Origin: Rubrobacter sp.
GTDB lineage: Bacteria > Actinomycetota > Rubrobacteria > Rubrobacterales > Rubrobacteraceae
Direction of reading: 5' to 3'
DNA length: 8,010 nt
Assembly: GCA_016781725.1 (NCBI GenBank)
Contig: JADDPU010000370.1
Coordinates: 1-8,010, forward strand
Part shown: piece after piece, positions 1 through 6,459 of the stretch
Numbering within the stretch: position 1 is the first letter of the stretch
Layout of the letters: the number at the start of each line of letters is the position of its first letter
Made by a program: the position numbers and the translations under genes
The notes under the pieces: model-generated
Told to the model about the DNA's origin: nothing
Database searches by the model: none
What the model saw: the letters and a program-made list of their open reading frames with translations, nothing else

Positions 1-665
1 ATGCCGTCGTTCCCGCCGAAGACCGGGGCGTCCCGCCCGCCGTCGAAGATGCCAGAAGGGGAGATGCCACCGCCCGCGCCGCCGGCGGCGTCGGCGGTGC
101 GTACGTCGCCGCCGGTGATCGAGGATCCCGCGCCAGTGCCGCCGTAGCCAAAGGGGTGTACCCCCGGAGCCGCCCCGGGAGGACAGTTCCCCCAGAAGCC
201 GCAGGAGAGGCTGTTGCCTATCACCCTCTCGACGCCCCACACGGCGGCCATGCAGATAACGAAGGCGACAACGGCTGCCACCAGGCCTTTGATGAGGATC
301 GAGCGCCGCTGCATGGCGGGGAGGTTCGAGAACCAGTCGAGGGCCGCGCGCATCCGGCCCACGAAGTTGGCCCGCAGGTCGGCGCGTCCGGGCACGGTCT
401 CCGCCCTGCTGGGACGCCCGGCCTTTCTCTGCTGTCCCCAAGACCGGAGCCTGGTCGGCACCCCGCGCACGCGGCTTGAGGCGTTCTCCATGTAAGCCTT
501 GAGTATCGCCGAGCCGCCGGTGATGATCATGGCCGTCAGCGCGGCCCCAAGCAGGGTCCCCGCCACCCCGAAGCGCGCCGTTACGAAGGCCGCCGCCGTG
601 GAGGCAAGCCCGGCCGCCAAGACCTGGTGGGTGTTCAGAACCGGCTCTGCGCCCTTGCTACTCAC
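1..665 (-). CDS. Unrecognised membrane protein with Gly-rich C-terminal tail (partial, runs off left edge)
   Basis: This is an open minus-strand frame of 221 codons with no stop, so the 3' end lies beyond the window. The protein begins VSSKGAEPVLNTHQ. A hydrophobic stretch at about residues 15-55 (one long or two short helices, rich in Ala and Gly) is followed by a basic, Arg-rich linker at 62-121 (SSRVRG, RLRSWGQQRK). A clear transmembrane helix follows at about 123-145 (ILIKGLVAAVVAFVICMAAV). After it come Cys155 and Cys161, then a low-complexity Gly/Ala/Ser/Asp tail. The positive-inside rule would put the basic linker in the cytoplasm and the Gly-rich tail outside, where the two cysteines could form a disulfide (inference). 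The start is GTG at 665; no good Shine-Dalgarno precedes it, but a sigma70-like promoter would start transcription within a few bases, suggesting a leaderless mRNA. An in-frame TTG two codons upstream is an alternative. I do not recognise the family. Confidence 0.72.
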   Translation of the reverse strand, partial: MSSKGAEPVLNTHQVLAAGLASTAAAFVTARFGVAGTLLGAALTAMIITGGSAILKAYMENASSRVRGVPTRLRSWGQQRKAGRPSRAETVPGRADLRANFVGRMRAALDWFSNLPAMQRRSILIKGLVAAVVAFVICMAAVWGVERVIGNSLSCGFWGNCPPGAAPGVHPFGYGGTGAGSSITGGDVRTADAAGGAGGGISPSGIFDGGRDAPVFGGNDG

Positions 666-673
666 GGGCAATG

Positions 674-702
674 AATCTATCAGCCGCCGCTGGCGGTTTC
701 AA
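674..702 (-). promoter_or_regulatory. Probable sigma70-type promoter of the leftmost gene, leaderless
   Basis: On the minus strand TTGAAA (702-697, 5 of 6 to TTGACA) is followed by a 17-bp spacer and TAGATT (679-674, 4 of 6 to TATAAT). The predicted transcription start falls at about 666-668, directly at the GTG codon at 665. That would explain the missing ribosome binding site, since leaderless mRNAs are common in Actinobacteria. Confidence 0.45.
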
Positions 703-719
703 AGGTCCTGAGGTCCTTT
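701..719. promoter_or_regulatory. 19-bp dyad, candidate operator in the divergent promoter region
   Basis: AAAGGTCCTGAGGTCCTTT is symmetric except at its centre base and one T/T pair (706 with 714). It also contains the direct repeat GGTCCT twice (704-709 and 712-717). A third, inverted copy, AGGACC, follows at 726-731, so 702-709 can also pair with 726-733. The dyad overlaps the first bases of the -35 hexamer of the leftward gene, the usual place for a repressor site. Its protein is unknown. Confidence 0.4.
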
Positions 720-772
720 TTTCGGAGGACCTTCCTCAGAGTGCCCTGTGGCGGCGGAGACCACCGCGCGGG

Positions 773-778
773 TAGAAT
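773..778 (+). promoter_or_regulatory. Possible -10 element for the 149-residue gene
   Basis: TAGAAT matches TATAAT at 5 of 6 positions and lies 31 bases before the ATG at 810, leaving a plausible short 5' leader. No recognisable -35 hexamer sits 16-18 bp upstream, where the sequence is GGCGG-rich, so this is tentative. Confidence 0.25.
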
Positions 779-809
779 TGCGCGGCAGACGACCACCTGG
801 AGGAGCGGG

Positions 810-1259
810 ATGACGGAGCAAGGCAACGCGAAGTTCTCCGAGCTGTTCGACGTAATAGAAGCGTACTCCCACCGGGACTACTACTATCAGGACAAGGCGC
901 TCCAGATCATCGCCGGCACCTACGTCTTCATGTTCGAGGCCGAGTACATGCCGGATGCCCGTCCCGTCGTAGACGCCATCCTCGAGCAGTACGGGTACGT
1001 CTTTACCACCCTGGAACGCGGCAACCTCGACCCTCTGAGCGTCGACGCCGTGGCAAGGGTGGCCCTCTACCGCGAGGAGTATAGGGAGTGGGGCATCAAC
1101 CGGCTCGGCCTCATGCTCGAGGGCCTCCACCGCCGCTCCCAGAGCGACGAGAGCTACCTCGACTACGTCGAGGACTCGCGCATCGTTATCCGGGGCCTCG
1201 AGAGCATCGTCCTGGGCTCGGCCCTCGAGGAGATCGTCGAGGCCGCGAACGGCTCGTAG
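810..1259 (+). CDS. Orphan acidic 149-residue protein of unknown function
   Basis: The frame is also open upstream to an ATG at 741, but I place the start at ATG 810 because GGAGGAG at 799-805 provides a strong ribosome binding site just before it and the upstream codons read as non-coding. The protein begins MTEQGNAKFSELFDVIEAYS and ends EEIVEAANGS. It looks mostly alpha-helical, has no signal peptide or membrane segment, and is rich in Glu, Asp and Tyr (SHRDYYYQDKA at 20-30, FEAEY at 42-46, YREEYREW at 87-94). That suggests a cytosolic protein. No Cys, metal-binding cluster or nucleotide-binding motif is visible. It is monocistronic: divergent from the membrane-protein gene and convergent with uvrA, 48 bp from the latter's stop. 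I do not recognise the family and assign no function. Codon use matches the neighbours, so it appears native. Confidence 0.78.
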   Translation: MTEQGNAKFSELFDVIEAYSHRDYYYQDKALQIIAGTYVFMFEAEYMPDARPVVDAILEQYGYVFTTLERGNLDPLSVDAVARVALYREEYREWGINRLGLMLEGLHRRSQSDESYLDYVEDSRIVIRGLESIVLGSALEEIVEAANGS

Positions 1260-1307
1260 AGGCGCCCGAGCGGTAGCCGATTACCTGCGGTCCTTGCGTC
1301 CGGAGGC

Positions 1308-4139
1308 CTAACTTGCGGCCATAACCTCAGGCATAAGGTCGCGCAGGAAGCGGCCGGTGTGAGACTCTTCGACGCGGGCTACCTCTTCGGGGGTGCCGGT
1401 CGCGACGATCTCGCCGCCGGCGTCCCCGCCCTCGGGGCCGAGGTCTATGACGTGGTCGGCCGAGCGGATCACGTCGAGGTTGTGCTCTATGACGATGACC
1501 GTGTTCCCCGCGTTCACGAGCCGGTGCAGGATCGAGAGCAGCTTCTCCACGTCCGCGAAGTGGAGCCCCGTCGTCGGCTCGTCCAGGATGTAGACGGTCT
1601 TGCCTGTCGCCCGCTTGCCGAGCTCGCTGGCGAGCTTCACCCGCTGGGCCTCGCCGCCGGAGAGCGTGGTCGCGGGCTGGCCGAGGCGGACGTAGCCAAG
1701 GCCCACGTCGCGCAGGGTGTCCATGCGGCGCGAGATCGCGGGGACGGGGGCGAAGAACTCGCAGGCCTCCTCGACTGTCATGTCGAGGACGTCCGAGATC
1801 GACTTGCCCTTGTAGGTAGCCCTCAGGGTCTCGGTGTTGTAGCGGCGGCCCTTGCAGACCTCGCAGGGGACGTAGACGTCCGGGAGGAAGTGCATCTCTA
1901 TGCGGATCTGGCCGTCGCCCCGGCAAGCCTCGCACCTGCCGCCCTTCACGTTGAAGGAGAACCGCCCAGGCTTGTAGCCCCTTATCTTCGCCTCGGGTGT
2001 GGCGGCGAAGAGCTGGCGGATGTGGTCGAAGACCTTGGTGTAGGTAGCCGGGTTGGAGCGCGGCGTGCGGCCTATGGGGCTCTGGTCTATGTCTATGACC
2101 TTGTCCACGCCCTCGACGCCGCGCAGGCCGGCGTGCCGCCCGGGGCGGTGCTTGCCGCGGCTCACGGCGTTGGCCAGGGCCTTGTAGAGGATCTCGTTGA
2201 CCAGCGTGCTCTTGCCGGACCCCGAGACGCCCGTGATGCAGGTGAAGATCCCGAGCGGGAACCCGACGTCGACGCCCTTGAGGTTGTGCTCGGTCGCGCC
2301 CAGGACCTGGATCTCCCCCGTCGGCTCCCTCCTCTCCTCCGGCGGCTCTATCCGCCGGCGCCCCGCCAGGAAGTCGCCGGTCACCGAGCGCTCCTCGGCC
2401 TCGACGTCCTCGACGCTGCCGGCGGCGATGATCTCGCCGCCGTGGACCCCGGCGCCGGGCCCCACGTCGATCACGTAGTCCGCGGCCCGGATGGTCTCCT
2501 CGTCGTGCTCGACGACGATCAGGGTGTTCCCGAGATCGCGCAGCTTCTCGAGCGTCGTCAACAGCCGCCGGTTGTCCCGCTGGTGCAGCCCTATGGAGGG
2601 CTCATCGAGGACGTACAGGACGCCGACGAGCCCGCTCCCAACCTGCGAGGCGAGCCGGATGCGCTGCGCCTCCCCGCCAGAGAGCGTCCCCGCCGAGCGG
2701 CTGAGGGTCAGGTAGCCGAGGCCAACGTCGACCAGAAAGCCCAGCCTCTCGCGGATCTCCTTCACTACCCGCTCCCCGATCAACCACTCGCGCGTAGTGA
2801 ACTCGACCCCGTCGAAGAAGCTTTGCGCTTCCGTGACCGAGAGCTCCGTGAACTCGTGGATGTTCTTCTCCCCCACCGTGACGGCGAGCGCCTCGGGCCT
2901 GAGCCTCGCCCCCTTGCACTTGGGGCAGGGGACGTGGCTCATGAACTCCTCGATCTTCTCGCGCCGGTACTCGGAGTCGGTCTCGGCGTAGCGCCGCTCC
3001 AGATTGCTCACGACGCCGTCGAACTGGGTCATGTACTGCCTGCGGCGGTTGTAGCGGTTGCGGTACGAGACGTAGATGCGCTCGCCCTGCGTGCCGTACA
3101 GGATGAGCCGCCGGTGCTCCTCGGGCAGCTCGCGCCACGGCACGTTCAGGTCGATCCTGTACTTCTCCGAAAGCGCCCCGAGCACGCTCCCGTGGTACTC
3201 GGTCTGCGAGTTGGCCCACGGCACTACAGCACCCTCGTTCACGCTCAAGTCCTCGTTCGGGACGACGAGCGCAGGGTCTATCTCCAGACGGCTTCCAAGG
3301 CCGTCGCAGCGGTCGCAGGCCCCGTGCGGGCTGTTGAACGAGAACGTCCGCGGCTGTATCTCCGCGATGGAGGCGCCGCAGTTGGTGCAGGTGAAGCTCT
3401 CCGAGAAGAGCATCGACTCGCCGGGCCCGCTACCGTCCCTCTCGACCGTTTCTATCAGGACGAGCCCTTCGGCCAGCTTCAGGGCTGTCTCTATCGAATC
3501 GGTGAGGCGGCGCTCTATGCCCTCCCGGATCACGAGCCTGTCGACCACGACCTCGATGTCGTGCTTGTAGTTCTTGTCCAGCCCGAGGTCGACCGGAAGC
3601 TCGTAGAGCTCGCCGTCCACCCGCACCCGGGCGTAGCCTTCCTCGGCCAGCTCCTTGAACATCTTGCCGTACTCGCCCTTGCGCCCCCGCACCACCGGTG
3701 CCAGCACCATAAAGCGCGTCTTCTCGGGCAGGGTCAGGGCCTTCTCGACCATCTGCTGCGGGGTCGAGGAGGCGACCGGGAAGCCGCAGACGTGGCAGTG
3801 GGGCCTGCCCGCGCGGGCGTAGAGCAGCCGGAGGTAGTCGTAGACCTCGGTGACGGTCGCTACCGTGGAGCGCGGGTTATTCGAGGTGGTCTTCTGGTCG
3901 ATGGAGACCGCAGGAGAGAGGCCGTCGATGTGGTCCACGTCCGGCTTGTCCATCTGGCCCAAGAACTGCCTGGCGTAGGCCGAGAGGCTCTCGACGTAGC
4001 GGCGCTGGCCCTCGGCGTAGATAGTGTCGAAGGCCAGAGAAGATTTCCCGCTCCCCGACAGGCCGGTCACGACGACCATGACGTCGCGCGGCAGGGAGAC
4101 GGTAATGTCTTTCAGGTTGTGTTCGCGCGCCCCCCGCAC
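1308..4139 (-). CDS. uvrA: UvrABC excision nuclease subunit A (DNA damage recognition ATPase)
   Basis: UvrA dimers scan DNA for bulky lesions and load UvrB in nucleotide excision repair, in the cytoplasm. The 943 residues match the family's usual ~940. Numbering from GTG 4139: first Walker A GLSGSGKSS (26-34); YAEGQRRYVESLSAYARQFL (41-60); first zinc module Cys251/254/275/278; LSGGE signature 486-490, Walker B VLDEP 510-514 and switch His545. The second ATPase half has Walker A GVSGSGKST (637-645), the C-terminal zinc finger Cys736/739/759/762, LSGGE 826-830, ILDEP 851-855 and His886. All expected catalytic and zinc residues are present, so the protein should be active. GTG 4139 is the only standard start after the upstream TGA, but it has no Shine-Dalgarno and cuts into the conserved IVVRGAREHN strand. 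The frame upstream reads (ATC)ADNQIV, very like a UvrA N-terminus, so the true start may be ATC at 4160. No uvrB or uvrC is adjacent. Confidence 0.97.
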   Translation of the reverse strand: MRGAREHNLKDITVSLPRDVMVVVTGLSGSGKSSLAFDTIYAEGQRRYVESLSAYARQFLGQMDKPDVDHIDGLSPAVSIDQKTTSNNPRSTVATVTEVYDYLRLLYARAGRPHCHVCGFPVASSTPQQMVEKALTLPEKTRFMVLAPVVRGRKGEYGKMFKELAEEGYARVRVDGELYELPVDLGLDKNYKHDIEVVVDRLVIREGIERRLTDSIETALKLAEGLVLIETVERDGSGPGESMLFSESFTCTNCGASIAEIQPRTFSFNSPHGACDRCDGLGSRLEIDPALVVPNEDLSVNEGAVVPWANSQTEYHGSVLGALSEKYRIDLNVPWRELPEEHRRLILYGTQGERIYVSYRNRYNRRRQYMTQFDGVVSNLERRYAETDSEYRREKIEEFMSHVPCPKCKGARLRPEALAVTVGEKNIHEFTELSVTEAQSFFDGVEFTTREWLIGERVVKEIRERLGFLVDVGLGYLTLSRSAGTLSGGEAQRIRLASQVGSGLVGVLYVLDEPSIGLHQRDNRRLLTTLEKLRDLGNTLIVVEHDEETIRAADYVIDVGPGAGVHGGEIIAAGSVEDVEAEERSVTGDFLAGRRRIEPPEERREPTGEIQVLGATEHNLKGVDVGFPLGIFTCITGVSGSGKSTLVNEILYKALANAVSRGKHRPGRHAGLRGVEGVDKVIDIDQSPIGRTPRSNPATYTKVFDHIRQLFAATPEAKIRGYKPGRFSFNVKGGRCEACRGDGQIRIEMHFLPDVYVPCEVCKGRRYNTETLRATYKGKSISDVLDMTVEEACEFFAPVPAISRRMDTLRDVGLGYVRLGQPATTLSGGEAQRVKLASELGKRATGKTVYILDEPTTGLHFADVEKLLSILHRLVNAGNTVIVIEHNLDVIRSADHVIDLGPEGGDAGGEIVATGTPEEVARVEESHTGRFLRDLMPEVMAAS

Positions 4140-4196
4140 GACGATCTGGTTATCCGCGATCTCCGCTCACCCCTCTTTTTCGAGACGCTCATATCA

Positions 4197-4224
4197 AGTA
4201 TACGGCCCCCTGATGGGAGGCCAA
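4197..4224 (-). promoter_or_regulatory. Probable sigma70-type promoter of uvrA
   Basis: On the minus strand TTGGCC (4224-4219, 4 of 6 to TTGACA), a 16-bp spacer and TATACT (4202-4197, 5 of 6 to TATAAT) are well placed. Transcription would begin near 4190, giving a leader of about 30 bases to ATC 4160 or 50 to GTG 4139. I see no actinobacterial or E. coli style LexA box around it, so SOS control is not evident from the sequence. Confidence 0.5.
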
Positions 4225-4425
4225 AGTAGTGATTTGATTGTGGCCGGATTTTACCACCCGAGCACACTGTTTTTGCACACCGCCAGCGGAGGATGCCGGG
4301 TTCGTAAGGGTAGAATGAGGATGGAGGCCTTGCAAAGGAGCCGCGTGGTCGAGGGTTCGAAGCCAAAAGTGCTTGCGGTCGACGACGAGCGGGACATCGT
4401 CGAGTTCGTCACCTCACCCCCTACT

Positions 4426-4450
4426 CCGGCCGCGCCCTCCGCGCGGCCGG
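4426..4450 (+). terminator. GC-rich hairpin, probable terminator of the former response-regulator gene
   Basis: CCGGCCGCGC (4426-4435) pairs perfectly with GCGCGGCCGG (4441-4450) across a 5-base CCTCC loop. It is followed by the pyrimidine-rich CCTTCTTCGTCGTT, which is a weak rather than classic U tract. It lies upstream of the next gene's predicted promoter, so it could insulate that gene. It overlaps a second hairpin arm (4443-4451 with 4466-4474). Confidence 0.45.
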
Positions 4451-4474
4451 CCTTCTTCGTCGTTAGCCGGCCGC
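4443..4474 (+). repeat. Second, overlapping inverted repeat that competes with the terminator hairpin
   Basis: GCGGCCGGC (4443-4451) pairs perfectly with GCCGGCCGC (4466-4474) across a 14-base loop. Its left arm is largely the right arm of the 4426-4450 hairpin, so the two structures cannot form together. The arms 4426-4434 and 4467-4475 are near-direct repeats of CCGGCCGC. This may be attenuator-like or just repeat debris. Confidence 0.4.
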
Positions 4475-4479
4475 CACGC

Positions 4480-4508
4480 TTCCGAACCCGGACGGCCTCG
4501 TATATATT
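4480..4508 (+). promoter_or_regulatory. Candidate promoter of the PucR-family gene
   Basis: TTCCGA (4480-4485, 3 of 6), a 17-bp spacer and TATATT (4503-4508, 5 of 6) lie in an AT-rich pocket that stands out in this GC-rich DNA. Transcription would start near 4515, about 50 bases before GTG 4566. The leader would hold an imperfect inverted repeat (TAGAGAA, 4508-4514, with TTCTTCTA, 4521-4528). Confidence 0.35.
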
Positions 4509-4565
4509 AGAGAAGGCACGTTCTTCTATAGTCGTGTAAGCGTAGTAGCGTGAGGGTTGTCGCCC

Positions 4566-6242
4566 GTGAACCTGCAGGATCTGTCACGAGTCATGGTCGA
4601 GGAGTTGGGCGCGCTGTGTCCGACGCCGGGGGACCGGATGAGACCGGTCCGCAACCTCGCGGTGGAAGAGGACATAGAGGGCTGGCTCGGGCCAGACGAG
4701 GTGGCCGTAACCTCCAGGCAAGAGCTGGATCAAGCATTCCTCGCCGGCGCCGCGGGGGCCGGCGCTCCGGCCGTGTTGTGGCGTAAAGGTGGAGAACCGA
4801 CGCCGGAGACCTTAGAGCGGGCGGAGGCGTGCGGGCTCGGGGTGATCCTCGTTCCGCCGGCGGTGCCGCTGCGCAAGCTCTTCTCCGTCTTCTCCGGGGA
4901 CGAAGGGCTCCTGCTTCTGTCGCACGGCACGGGCCGCACCCTCCTGGAGAGCGCTGGCGGCGGGGTTACGCTCGAGGACCTGACCGGCAGGATCTCCGAG
5001 TTGCTCGGGCGCTCTGTCGTGGTCGAGGACCCCGTGGGACGCTTTATCGCCGGAGACGGGGCTACCCTGCGACCTGCGCTCGAGGAGCTGGACCTGCGGG
5101 CCTCGAAGGCAACCTCCATCGACGAGACGCGCCGGGAGCGGCGGGACCGCTACGCCAGGCTCCCTGACGGTTACCTCTCCGTGCCGGTCGAGCGTTGGCG
5201 GGTCGGGGATAGGGAGTTTTTCTGGACCCCCGTCGGCGCCGGGGCCCCAGCGGGGTACCTCTGGGTAGACCTCGACGGCGGCCACCTGACGCCCGAGGAC
5301 GTGGTGCTCCTCTACTGGGCCAGGCGCGTCCTCGAATCCGAGCTCGGCAAAGAGCGCATACGCCTGGAGACCGAGCTCGGCGTCCGGGGAGACTTCGTGG
5401 ACGACCTGGTCAACGGCCACTACGGCTCCGTGGACCTCCTCCTGCAGCGCGCCCGTTACCTAGGCGCCGACCTCTCGGAAGGCGGCCTCGTCGTGGTAGT
5501 CGACATAGACGACTTCGCCCGCTACCTGGAGCGCCGCAAGCCGAAGGAACCGGCCATACAGGAGTTGAAGCGGCGCCTGGCCGACGCGGTCCGCCTGCAG
5601 ACCCGCCAGCTCTTCTCCAACTTCCTCCTCGGCCCGCGCTCGGACAACGTCATACTCTTCCTCGGGTCTTCCGAGAGCGAGCGGCCCGAGGAGCTGCCAG
5701 AGCGGGCGCAGCTGCTGGCGAAGGCTGTGCAGCGCTACGTCAAGGGACTCCTCCCCGACCTGACGATATCCGTCGGGATCGGACGTTACAAAAAGGATCC
5801 GGCCCTCCTCCCCGACGCCTACTCGGAGGCAGGGGTGGCCCTGGAGATCGGGCACCGCATTCACGGCCCCTCCTCCGTCTCGACCTTCGAGGGTACGGGC
5901 ACCTACAAGCTGCTCTTCAGGGTACTCCAGGAGAACCCTGAGGAGCTCGAAGCCTTCTACGCCGAGACCCTGGAGCCCGTAGTCGCCTACGACTCGCGCT
6001 ACGGTACGGAGCTGGTGCAGACCATGATCACCTACCTCGGCAACGACGCCTCGACGGTCAGGACCGCGGGCGACCTCTTCGCCCACCGGCACACGATCCG
6101 CTACCGCCTCGACCGCGTCGGCGAGCTCACGGGCCTCGACGTGGACAAGAGCGAGGACCGCGAACGCCTCACCCTGGGTATCAAGGCTATGCAGCTCCTC
6201 GGCCGCGTCCCCCAGAGGCCCTCTAGCTTCTCGGATCGGTAG
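4566..6242 (+). CDS. PucR/CdaR-family transcriptional regulator
   Basis: A 558-residue DNA-binding regulator, probably cytosolic. Order of parts: an N-terminal region (about 15-120) that resembles the purine catabolism regulator PUCR domain (RPVRNLAVEEDIEGWLGPDEVAVTS at 26-50, split here as RPVRNLAV and IEGWLGPDEVAVTS; LGVILVPPAVPLRKLF at 91-106); a GAF-like sensory middle (about 134-255); RGDFVDDLVNG (274-284); a CdaR GGDEF-like domain (about 305-435, without a GGDEF catalytic motif); and the family's C-terminal helix-turn-helix (about 475-545), with LFAHRHTIRYRLDRVGELTG at 504-523 as its signature. I chose GTG 4566 over TTG 4557 because TGAGGG (4551-4556) is 9 bases from the GTG but abuts the TTG. 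Family members control purine, allantoin, sugar-acid or amino-acid catabolism. The ligand here is unknown. The co-directional amt gene 217 bp downstream suggests a nitrogen role (inference). Confidence 0.9.
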   Translation: MNLQDLSRVMVEELGALCPTPGDRMRPVRNLAVEEDIEGWLGPDEVAVTSRQELDQAFLAGAAGAGAPAVLWRKGGEPTPETLERAEACGLGVILVPPAVPLRKLFSVFSGDEGLLLLSHGTGRTLLESAGGGVTLEDLTGRISELLGRSVVVEDPVGRFIAGDGATLRPALEELDLRASKATSIDETRRERRDRYARLPDGYLSVPVERWRVGDREFFWTPVGAGAPAGYLWVDLDGGHLTPEDVVLLYWARRVLESELGKERIRLETELGVRGDFVDDLVNGHYGSVDLLLQRARYLGADLSEGGLVVVVDIDDFARYLERRKPKEPAIQELKRRLADAVRLQTRQLFSNFLLGPRSDNVILFLGSSESERPEELPERAQLLAKAVQRYVKGLLPDLTISVGIGRYKKDPALLPDAYSEAGVALEIGHRIHGPSSVSTFEGTGTYKLLFRVLQENPEELEAFYAETLEPVVAYDSRYGTELVQTMITYLGNDASTVRTAGDLFAHRHTIRYRLDRVGELTGLDVDKSEDRERLTLGIKAMQLLGRVPQRPSSFSDR

Positions 6243-6404
6243 GCTTCACAGAGAGCCGCCGGTGGCGCCGTCCCGCGCCAACGTCCTCGGGGGCTTACCC
6301 GAAGGTCGATGCCGAAGAGCCGATGCTTTTTGTACAGCTAGCGCAACACGGCCCCCCTCGCCCACGGCCATCTTTATACACTCGGCTAAAGACCCTTCCG
6401 GGTC

Positions 6405-6432
6405 CGGTACCTAGACTATGTTCCGACGGTAC
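6405..6432 (+). repeat. CGGTAC direct repeats upstream of amt, possible regulator site
   Basis: CGGTAC occurs at 6405-6410 and 6427-6432, exactly 22 bp apart, or about two helical turns. The second copy ends 14 bases before the amt ribosome binding site. Nothing matches the actinobacterial GlnR box convincingly. The rest of 6243-6459 holds a T5 run (6327-6331), a 6-bp hairpin (6263-6268 with 6275-6280) and a 5-bp hairpin (6391-6395 with 6400-6404). I could not assign a convincing promoter or terminator there. Confidence 0.25.
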
Positions 6433-6459
6433 ATACTTCGACCTTGAAGGAGAAAGCTT

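Larger units (their letters stand above)
4345..4539 (+). pseudogene. Remnant of a response regulator (first ~22 codons of the receiver domain)
   Basis: GTG 4345 has a good ribosome binding site (AAAGGAG, 4334-4340) and opens MVEGSKPKVLAVDDERDIVEF, the hallmark first beta strand and acidic pocket (DDE) of a CheY-like receiver. Homology stops at about 4410: the frame then reads a Pro/Ala/Arg-rich sequence (TSPPTPAAPSARPA) to the TAA at 4539. The phosphoacceptor Asp (usually near residue 52), the later Thr and Lys, and any output domain are missing, so it cannot act as a response regulator. The junction is followed within 15 bp by a strong GC hairpin (4426-4450). The simplest reading is an internal deletion that kept the 5' end and the downstream terminator of a former regulator gene (inference). 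In-frame upstream ATGs at 4315 and 4321 exist but look less like a family N-terminus. A functional short peptide is possible but less likely. Confidence 0.5.

Noticed and set aside
156..495. Short plus-strand frames overlapping the left membrane-protein gene
   Set aside because: Composition is Pro/Arg/Ala-rich without motifs, while the minus strand encodes a coherent protein with a clear transmembrane helix over the same bases.
1260..1307. A bidirectional terminator between the 149-residue gene and uvrA
   Set aside because: Only a 4-bp stem (GGTA with TACC) is visible in this 48-bp convergent gap, with no T tract on either strand.
1359..4229. A 956-codon open frame on the plus strand, antisense to uvrA
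   Set aside because: It is the complement of the strongly GC3-biased uvrA gene, has low-complexity composition (Leu, Arg, Asp, Val, Ala runs) and no domain motifs. uvrA shows every family motif, so this is a shadow.
4311..4316. TAGAAT as a -10 promoter element before the response-regulator remnant
   Set aside because: It overlaps the ATG at 4315 and no -35-like hexamer lies 16-18 bp upstream. TTGCAC at 4273 is too far away (32 bp).
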